Source of the DNA: Candidatus Aminicenantota bacterium
GTDB lineage: Bacteria; Acidobacteriota; Aminicenantia; UBA2199
Reading direction: 5' to 3'
DNA: 11,564 nucleotides
NCBI GenBank assembly: GCA_030671465.1
Contig: DAOVIP010000017.1
Span: forward strand, 1-11,564
Position 1 is the stretch's first letter. Each line of letters starts with the position of its first letter. The position numbers and the translations under genes are program-made. Shown here one piece after another: positions 1 to 4,963 of the stretch. The notes beneath the pieces were generated by a model. That model worked only from the letters and a program-made list of their open reading frames with translations, was not told the DNA's origin and did not search any database.

Positions 1-159
1 AAAGGTGTAGATCTGAAAACCCTGAAAGTCGGAGATATAATGGATTTCAAATTGAGTTTTGAAAAATGGAAAAATCCAAAGGCTTACTATTACTATATAT
101 TTCTAACCACTGGCCCACAATACTATATCCATGCCCAAACTGGCGAGTTTAAGAAATAA
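1..159 (+). CDS. C-terminal fragment of an unrecognised protein
   Basis: Frame 1 is open from the window edge to a TAA at 157-159 and gives 52 residues; the start lies outside the window. The fragment is rich in aromatic and lysine residues, with four consecutive tyrosines near its middle, and ends in GEFKK. I see no recognisable motif and no membrane segment. The next gene starts 45 bases downstream on the same strand with its own good ribosome binding site, and I see no convincing promoter in the gap, so the two may be co-transcribed. That the frame is coding rests only on its being open to the edge and on gene spacing. Confidence 0.5.
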   Translation, partial: KGVDLKTLKVGDIMDFKLSFEKWKNPKAYYYYIFLTTGPQYYIHAQTGEFKK

Positions 160-204
160 CGTAAAGATTGACTAAACATTTGGATAAATATTAAGGAGGT
201 TTGA

Positions 205-732
205 ATGAGCTGGACTGAAAAAAATCTTATGAAAGATGAAAGGATTATTTACCAGACCCAACTCCACTGGTTTATTTTTTTCCGGGGAATATATTTCCTT
301 TTTATCAGTGCACTACTGCTGGTAGGCGGAAATTACCTTAAAACCATGAAACCTATATCTGTAGGTAAACAACAGTATCCCTTGGACAGTTACTTCAAAT
401 ATATAGTGATTGCGGCTATTGTTCTTCTGGCCTTTACGGTTATTTATGAATTTGTAATCTTTCTTAGACTGAAAACATCCGAGTTTGTGATAACAAATTT
501 AAGGATCATTTTAAAAGTTGGGATTTTATCGACAAAAACACTGGAGATATTACTGAAAAAGGTAGAGACTATTTCCATCCACCAGGGTCTTTTGGGGCGA
601 ATTTTTAATTATGGTACTGTTCGAGTTTCAGGTACTGGCGGAGGGATAAGCCCCTTTGCCTTTATAAGAAGTCCAAATGAATTCCGGGAAAATGTCCAGG
701 AGCAAATCTCAAAAGCACAAGGTAAGGAGTAG
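205..732 (+). CDS. membrane protein with bacterial PH domain (bPH2/YdbS-like)
   Basis: This 175-residue protein has two hydrophobic segments at about residues 23-46 and 66-89, followed by a soluble C-terminal domain. That domain carries the usual bPH2 (DUF304) pattern: a strand with TSEFVITNLRI, then LKVGILSTKTLEILLKKVE, and later the LLGRIFNYGTVRV stretch and a phenylalanine-asparagine rich end. The family occurs in membrane proteins such as YdbS and YdbT, whose biochemical role is poorly defined. The start is fixed by AAGGAGG at 193-199, five bases before the ATG. The gene converges on the small leftward membrane gene with only six bases between stops, and I see no clear terminator there. 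There is no evident functional link with the redox genes. The family call is sure; the function is unknown. Confidence 0.85.
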   Translation: MSWTEKNLMKDERIIYQTQLHWFIFFRGIYFLFISALLLVGGNYLKTMKPISVGKQQYPLDSYFKYIVIAAIVLLAFTVIYEFVIFLRLKTSEFVITNLRIILKVGILSTKTLEILLKKVETISIHQGLLGRIFNYGTVRVSGTGGGISPFAFIRSPNEFRENVQEQISKAQGKE

Positions 733-738
733 GGAAGA

Positions 739-978
739 TTAATGGTTGCTTTTTTTTGGCTTTTTATAACCCAAATGCCACAAAATAATACCAAATATAA
801 TACTTATTATTGTAATAGCCAGAGAAATCATAAATGCCCGGTTTTCAAATTCTTTTAAAGAACCAAGGGTTACATCAATCCAAAATACAATCCATATTAT
901 CCATATAAACCATAAAAACCAGATATACCAGGCTCTTTTCCGTATTTTTATATTCAGATAAGAATTATTTTTTTTCAT
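739..978 (-). CDS. rdhB: small tryptophan-rich membrane protein, putative RdhB-type anchor
   Basis: This 79-residue protein has a basic N terminus (KIRKR), a first hydrophobic segment at about residues 17-37, a short loop, a second segment at about 48-70 and a basic tail (KKPKK). Positive-inside reasoning puts both ends in the cytoplasm and the loop on the periplasmic side. Tryptophans at 17, 20, 23, 26, 29 and 33 line one face of helix 1. The loop holds E43-F44-E45, which fits the EXE motif I recall for RdhB loops. The ATG directly follows the TAA of the rdhA-like gene (TAAATG), so translation is probably coupled. RdhB proteins are short, often three-helix membrane proteins encoded next to rdhA and thought to anchor the exported enzyme. 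The assignment here rests mainly on gene position, size and topology; the sequence itself is too divergent for me to be certain. Confidence 0.6.
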   Translation of the reverse strand: MKKNNSYLNIKIRKRAWYIWFLWFIWIIWIVFWIDVTLGSLKEFENRAFMISLAITIISIIFGIILWHLGYKKPKKSNH

Positions 979-2334
979 TTATCCTTTTCCTCCCGAAGTG
1001 GTATCTATCCCATATTCAGGCAGGTTCATATGCCACCATTTTTCAGGATCCTTTTGTTCTCCATATCCAAAGGTTTCGTCCATGGTTGTAAAAAAGCCGC
1101 CCAGAAGCGGGATTTTTGCACTGGAGGCTTTGACAATTTCATGTATTATGGTCTTGTCCTTTTTTGCCCAGGGACAGACGGCAATACAGCGGCTACAGCC
1201 AGACGTGGATTCCTGCCAGTAGGACAGACATCTGGGCGATTCTTCAAACCAGGCCTGATGCCCGGGATTATTCCAGAGACCTCTGACTTCAAAATCCGGT
1301 TCATCTTTAAAGGAGAGTGCTTTGGCTGGGCATTGCTCAGCACATCTTTTACACACCTTACAAAACTCGAGAATGCCAAAACGAATGGGTTTGTCGGTTT
1401 TCAGTGGTAAATCTGTTAAGACTTTGGCCAGACGAACATTGGGCCCAAATTCTGGGGTTATCAGTCGATTCGTTCGGCTCAGTTCTCCCAGGCCGGCATC
1501 GACAGCAATGGCAACACTTGAACCGAGGTCATTTACACTGGGAATTGCCGTATATCCAAGGGCTCTTATGAATTCAGCTAAAGCCCCGACCAAATATTCA
1601 GCCCGGCTGTATCCCAATGAGGAACCGGCACTGCCAATTCCAGAGGGTGAACATTGAATATTATCCAGTGACATTTGGAGACTCAAGGCAATGGCATATT
1701 TACATTTATCCGGAATAACCAGTTTTTTTTCTTTTTCATCTTGATAGGGCTCGTTTACTTTTTCGAATATTATATCCATTCCTCTTTCTCTGGCATTTAT
1801 ATGACGGCGGTCAAGTTGAGTGATTCCCACTGTAGCTGCTCCGTAATAGCGAGCTGCCTGTTTGACAAGCAGTGCAGCTCTCTCCGGGCTTCCCGAATAT
1901 CTCTTTATTCCTTTTTCCTGTGGTGTACGAACAAATTGTCGGTTCCATGAACGCATACCTCTGTCCAAACCCCCGGTTCTTGAAAGTACCCAGGCCGCTT
2001 CTGCCAGTGCTCTATCCTCAATCCGGAATCCAGGTTTTTTTTCTTTGAAGAATTTTTCAGTTTTATTCCTGCTCTTTTGTCTCAGTTTTAAAAAATTTTC
2101 TCTGCCAATGTATTTAATGAATGATCCAAAAACATTCGCTTTGGAGTCAAACCTTTTGTAGAGGGTGTCATCGATTTTTAATAAAGGTTTGTTTATCCTT
2201 TTTACCCACCAGGGACGGCTAAACTGGCTGCTGGCGTTTTTCTTATTTAAATGCTGATTACAGGCATAAAAGCCACTGGTAGCGGCAATTCCGCCGGTGG
2301 TGAGGGTAGACAAGAAAAAGTCCCTTCTTTTCAT
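979..2334 (-). CDS. rdhA: Tat-exported reductive dehalogenase family protein (RdhA-like)
   Basis: RdhA enzymes are cobamide- and Fe-S-dependent proteins that reductively remove halogens from organohalides, usually on the outer face of the cytoplasmic membrane. This 451-residue protein has a twin-arginine leader (RRDFFLS, residues 3-9), a long N-terminal domain, and a catalytic region with family signatures: GYSRAEYL (241-248), IRALGYTAIPS (256-266), DAGLGELSR (279-287) and LITPEFGPNVRLAKV (291-305). Two [4Fe-4S] motifs follow: C325, C328, C331, C335 and C369, C380, C383, C387, the second with the ten-residue first gap seen in RdhA. The C terminus (FGYG and KWW near 422-434) also fits. Length is normal for RdhA. 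The related cytosolic enzyme QueG shares the core but lacks a Tat signal and the adjacent small membrane gene. The start is set by AGGAGG four bases upstream. No rdhC, rdhT or regulator gene lies in the window; substrate unknown. Confidence 0.9.
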   Translation of the reverse strand: MKRRDFFLSTLTTGGIAATSGFYACNQHLNKKNASSQFSRPWWVKRINKPLLKIDDTLYKRFDSKANVFGSFIKYIGRENFLKLRQKSRNKTEKFFKEKKPGFRIEDRALAEAAWVLSRTGGLDRGMRSWNRQFVRTPQEKGIKRYSGSPERAALLVKQAARYYGAATVGITQLDRRHINARERGMDIIFEKVNEPYQDEKEKKLVIPDKCKYAIALSLQMSLDNIQCSPSGIGSAGSSLGYSRAEYLVGALAEFIRALGYTAIPSVNDLGSSVAIAVDAGLGELSRTNRLITPEFGPNVRLAKVLTDLPLKTDKPIRFGILEFCKVCKRCAEQCPAKALSFKDEPDFEVRGLWNNPGHQAWFEESPRCLSYWQESTSGCSRCIAVCPWAKKDKTIIHEIVKASSAKIPLLGGFFTTMDETFGYGEQKDPEKWWHMNLPEYGIDTTSGGKG

Positions 2335-2338
2335 GTTT

Positions 2339-2344
2339 CCTCCT
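2339..2344 (-). promoter_or_regulatory. strong ribosome binding site of the rdhA-like gene
   Basis: On the minus strand AGGAGG lies four bases before the ATG that ends at 2334 (AGGAGGAAACATG). It fixes the start directly in front of the twin-arginine leader. Confidence 0.85.
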
Positions 2345-2357
2345 TTTAACTAAATAT

Positions 2358-2376
2358 TATTTCATATTTTGAAATA
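2358..2376. promoter_or_regulatory. palindrome upstream of rdhA, candidate operator
   Basis: The sequence shows TATTTCA (2358-2364) and its exact reverse complement TGAAATA (2370-2376), separated by TATTT. The site lies 24-42 bases upstream of the rdhA start codon, where the rdhA promoter or transcription start should be. Two-fold symmetric sites of this size often bind dimeric regulators such as CRP/FNR or MarR proteins, and both families are known to control rdh genes elsewhere. It does not match the CprK dehalobox (TTAAT-N4-ATTAA). The region is very AT-rich, so chance symmetry is possible. Confidence 0.35.
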
Positions 2377-2440
2377 TTTTTAAACAAACAAATAAAAGAA
2401 TGGATTGGGTGGGATGACCCCTTTCCCTTTTTCCTTTTTA

Positions 2441-2469
2441 TTGACATCGTATTTTTGTTCTTCTATAAT
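2441..2469 (+). promoter_or_regulatory. sigma70-type promoter, perfect consensus, for the cytochrome/Mo operon
   Basis: TTGACA at 2441-2446 and TATAAT at 2464-2469 are both exact consensus hexamers with the ideal 17-base spacer. Transcription would start near 2476, giving a leader of roughly 65-70 bases before the ATG at 2543. It is the only strong promoter I see upstream of the seven-gene run and points into it. Such a strong core promoter suggests either constitutive expression or control by a repressor or attenuator. Confidence 0.8.
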
Positions 2470-2493
2470 AATTAATGATAAATTGTTTTTTGC

Positions 2494-2530
2494 CGGATAA
2501 CCTGAATAATCCCGGTTATTCGCCTTTTTT
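2494..2530 (+). terminator. hairpin plus T6 in the operon leader, candidate attenuator
   Basis: CGGATAACC (2494-2502) pairs with GGTTATTCG (2514-2522) as nine base pairs, one of them G-U, around an 11-base loop. Six T residues follow at 2525-2530, two bases after the stem. A competing smaller hairpin, GAATAA/TTATTC (2504-2509/2516-2521), uses the same 3' arm. The structure lies between the promoter and the ATG at 2543. The layout resembles an intrinsic terminator with an alternative fold, but the stem is only moderately GC-rich and no leader peptide or ligand domain is apparent. Confidence 0.4.
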
Positions 2531-2542
2531 GAATCCAGACAT

Positions 2543-3433
2543 ATGGTTTTAATACAACGTTCAATTTTTTTTCTGACCTTGTTTTTCATATGCTTTGCTT
2601 GCCTTCAATCCGAGAAGTATACCGATGAAGATTGTCTGAAGTGCCACGGCAAACCGGAGCTCTCCCAGATCACCCCTGAGGGGAAAACCCGGTCGTTATT
2701 CGTTGATGAAAAAAATTGGAAACAGGATGTTCACCAAAAAAAGGGAATGTCCTGCACTGACTGCCACGTCTATGCAAACCCCTTCATTCACTTCAGGGAG
2801 GGGAATATCAATGTCAACTGTGCACGCTGCCACCCGGAGGAGGAAGAGGAGTATCTGAAAAATATTCATTATACTTTCAAACCGGAAACCGCTACCCCGG
2901 GAAAAGAACTGCCCCAGTGTTATCACTGTCATACCAAGCATCAGGTTCTCAAGCATGACCATCCCGCATCCTCGGTGCATGAAGACAATATCGGAGATAC
3001 CTGCGGAAGCTGTCATGCGGAAGTCATGGTAACCGGAATATTCAGGGGATTTTCCCTGGGTAAAATTTCCGGACACCGTAAGGGGGACCCGGGGGAAAAG
3101 TTTGATATGCGGGTCTGTATCAGCTGTCATTATGCGGATTCCGCCCATGGAACCAAGCGGGTCTACAAGGTATTCTGTGGCCGCTGTCACGATCCCGGTT
3201 CCAAGGGAAACCTGATAATGGGTGGCACCCACATCAATTCCCGGAGGTGGTCCGGCCTGAATATGGCAGGGGTTGGGCTGGTATTTCTGTTTTTCCTGGC
3301 CCTGTTTCTGTTTCAGGGATACCGGTCATCGGGGAAAATAGTGGCCGGAATCAGGAAGTTTCTGGAATCCATGAAAAAAGAAAATAAACCGGCTCCGCCG
3401 GAAAGCGAGTCCGGAGAACAGGATCAGGAATGA
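2543..3433 (+). CDS. membrane-anchored heptaheme c-type cytochrome
   Basis: This 296-residue protein contains seven CxxCH heme-binding motifs, starting at C31, C71, C93, C126, C154, C192 and C212. It begins with a hydrophobic export segment (about 8-20) ending in FAC at 18-20, so C20 might be a lipid attachment site although the lipobox is imperfect. A transmembrane helix at about 241-259 is followed by a basic, then acidic, cytoplasmic tail. Extra histidines between the motifs could be distal heme ligands. As first gene of the operon, overlapping the ferredoxin subunit gene by four bases (ATGA), it probably carries electrons between the quinone-linked subunits and the Mo enzyme in the periplasm. 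The ATG at 2543 is the only start that keeps the signal segment and the frame is closed by TAA at 2507, yet no clear Shine-Dalgarno precedes it. I do not recognise a named family. Confidence 0.9.
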   Translation: MVLIQRSIFFLTLFFICFACLQSEKYTDEDCLKCHGKPELSQITPEGKTRSLFVDEKNWKQDVHQKKGMSCTDCHVYANPFIHFREGNINVNCARCHPEEEEEYLKNIHYTFKPETATPGKELPQCYHCHTKHQVLKHDHPASSVHEDNIGDTCGSCHAEVMVTGIFRGFSLGKISGHRKGDPGEKFDMRVCISCHYADSAHGTKRVYKVFCGRCHDPGSKGNLIMGGTHINSRRWSGLNMAGVGLVFLFFLALFLFQGYRSSGKIVAGIRKFLESMKKENKPAPPESESGEQDQE

Positions 3434-4050
3434 ACCAACCGGCCAGACTGAAATCAGAAAAACGGCCTATCCGCTATGCCATGCTCTTTGATCTGCGCAA
3501 ATGCATCGGCTGCTATACCTGTGTGCTGGCCTGCAAGAGCGAGAATGATGTTCCCCTTGGGGTCTGGAGAAGCTGGATCAAACGGATTGAAAAGGGGCGT
3601 TACCCGGCTGCCAGGGAATTTATTTTACCTATTGTCTGTAATAATTGTGACAATCCTGTCTGTGTGACGGTCTGTCCGGTGGGCAGTTCCATTAAAAGGC
3701 CTGACGGGATTGTGTATATTGATCCCCACCGCTGTATCGGCTGTCGCTACTGTATGGCTGCCTGTCCCTACGGTGTCCGCTATATTCACCCGACCCGCAA
3801 GATTGCCGAAAAGTGTTTCTGGTGTCATCACCGGGTGGATACCGGTCTTGACCCGGCTTGTGTGGAAGCCTGTCCGACCGGTGCTATCCTTTTCGGGGAT
3901 CTCAATGATCCGGACAGTCCTATTGCCAAAGCCGTAGCCCGGAATCCCGTGCAGTCGATAAAAGCTGATATGGGCACCAGACCCTATACATTTTATATCG
4001 GGCTTGACCGGGATGTAGTGGAAGCCAAAAAAACAGAAGGGAATGAATAA
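3430..4050 (+). CDS. four-cluster [4Fe-4S] ferredoxin subunit of a molybdopterin oxidoreductase (PsrB/PhsB/DmsB type)
   Basis: This 206-residue protein has 16 cysteines in the four-cluster arrangement of electron-transfer subunits of the DMSO reductase superfamily: C25, C28, C31, C35; C70, C73, C78, C82; C102, C105, C108, C112; C129, C132, C144, C148. No cluster ligand is missing and the length is typical. It has no signal peptide; such subunits are normally exported bound to a Tat-bearing catalytic partner, and the catalytic subunit encoded two genes downstream has one. It should pass electrons between the membrane NrfD subunit and the Mo/W active site. The gene overlaps the cytochrome gene before it by four bases and the NrfD gene after it by eight, implying translational coupling. 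Confidence 0.95.
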   Translation: MNQPARLKSEKRPIRYAMLFDLRKCIGCYTCVLACKSENDVPLGVWRSWIKRIEKGRYPAAREFILPIVCNNCDNPVCVTVCPVGSSIKRPDGIVYIDPHRCIGCRYCMAACPYGVRYIHPTRKIAEKCFWCHHRVDTGLDPACVEACPTGAILFGDLNDPDSPIAKAVARNPVQSIKADMGTRPYTFYIGLDRDVVEAKKTEGNE

Positions 4051-4951
4051 CCCGATGGATATTCAGATACTGCAAAACATTGTTCCCCAGGAGGCCTTTG
4101 GTTTGAACATTGCCATTTATTTTTACCTGACCGGTTTGAGTGCCGGATCCTTCATCCTGTCCACTCTGGCTTATGGATTCGGGATAAAGATGTTCAAACC
4201 CCTGGGGAAAATCGGGGTGGTCATGGCTACATTTCTGCTAATGCTGGCACCGGTGTTTCTACTCCTTCATCTGGGCTCTCCCATCCGGTTCTGGCATCTG
4301 TTTGTTTATCTGAATCCGGCTTCGCCCATTACCTGGGGGACCTTTCTGCTGATTCTGTATCCCATTAATTGCATTATTTACGGATATTTCATGTTCAGGG
4401 ATAAGCCCAAACAGACCCGTATTTTTGCGTTTATCGGTATTCCCCTGGCCATTCTGATTCATGGCTATACCGGTTTTATTGTGGCTGTGGGCAAGGCCAG
4501 GGCCCTGTGGAATACGGCTCTGATGCCGGTGCTGTTCCTGGTTTCGGCAATCGTATCCGGTATTGCCCTGGTAATCATCGTGTACCTGGTAGTCTTTGGC
4601 GTTTTTTCTAAAAACAGGAAACCGGATTTTCAATTGGTGGGAAAACTGGCCACCATCCTGGCCTGGACCATTGTACTGGATCTCTTCCTGGTTGGCAGTG
4701 ATCTGATTGTGCTGGCGGTTTCTCATTCTGAAGCCCAGGAAGTACTTCAGGTGCTTATCCGGGGCAAGTTTTTTGTTCCCTTTGTGATCATCGAGAACCT
4801 GTTGGGAAAAGTCTTTCCCTTTTTCCTGCTGGTTATCCCCAAGTTCAGAAATGTCTTTACCATCACCCTGGGCAGTATTCTGGTTTTAATCGGAATTTTT
4901 TTCATGAGGTATGTGGTGGTGGTCGGAGGAGAATCGGTTCCGCTGATTTAA
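4043..4951 (+). CDS. nrfD: NrfD/PsrC-type integral membrane quinone-interacting subunit
   Basis: This 302-residue, very hydrophobic protein has about eight membrane helices (near 22-47, 57-77, 98-117, 127-148, 160-189, 203-227, 240-265 and 271-293). Family signatures include HLGSPIRFWHLF (76-87), NPASPITWG (91-99), HGYTGF (140-145) and the closing MRYVVVVGGESVPL (288-301). In polysulfide reductase and relatives this heme-free subunit binds the quinone and passes electrons to or from the ferredoxin subunit. Its place between the ferredoxin and catalytic genes matches that role. The ATG at 4043 has GAAGGG just upstream; an in-frame ATG at 4055 is a possible alternative. A Psr/Phs-type function is likely; whether quinol oxidation or quinone reduction is physiological cannot be read from sequence. 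Confidence 0.93.
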   Translation: MNNPMDIQILQNIVPQEAFGLNIAIYFYLTGLSAGSFILSTLAYGFGIKMFKPLGKIGVVMATFLLMLAPVFLLLHLGSPIRFWHLFVYLNPASPITWGTFLLILYPINCIIYGYFMFRDKPKQTRIFAFIGIPLAILIHGYTGFIVAVGKARALWNTALMPVLFLVSAIVSGIALVIIVYLVVFGVFSKNRKPDFQLVGKLATILAWTIVLDLFLVGSDLIVLAVSHSEAQEVLQVLIRGKFFVPFVIIENLLGKVFPFFLLVIPKFRNVFTITLGSILVLIGIFFMRYVVVVGGESVPLI

Positions 4952-4963
4952 GGAATTTTAACC

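Noticed and set aside
979..2334. Epoxyqueuosine reductase QueG
   Set aside because: The Fe-S core is related, but a twin-arginine leader, RdhA-specific segments and C terminus, and the adjacent small membrane gene favour RdhA.
2403..2440. Short GGGT/ACCC hairpin followed by a pyrimidine tract as a terminator
   Set aside because: The stem is only four base pairs and no rightward gene ends upstream of it.
2472..2485. CprK-type dehalobox near TTAATGATAAATTG
   Set aside because: Only the left half-site matches TTAAT; the right half does not fit ATTAA, and the region is generically AT-rich.
2380..2589. Leftward 69-residue ORF upstream of rdhA
   Set aside because: It covers the promoter and leader and overlaps the start of the heptaheme gene in antisense; composition is low-complexity lysine/asparagine and it has no recognisable motif.
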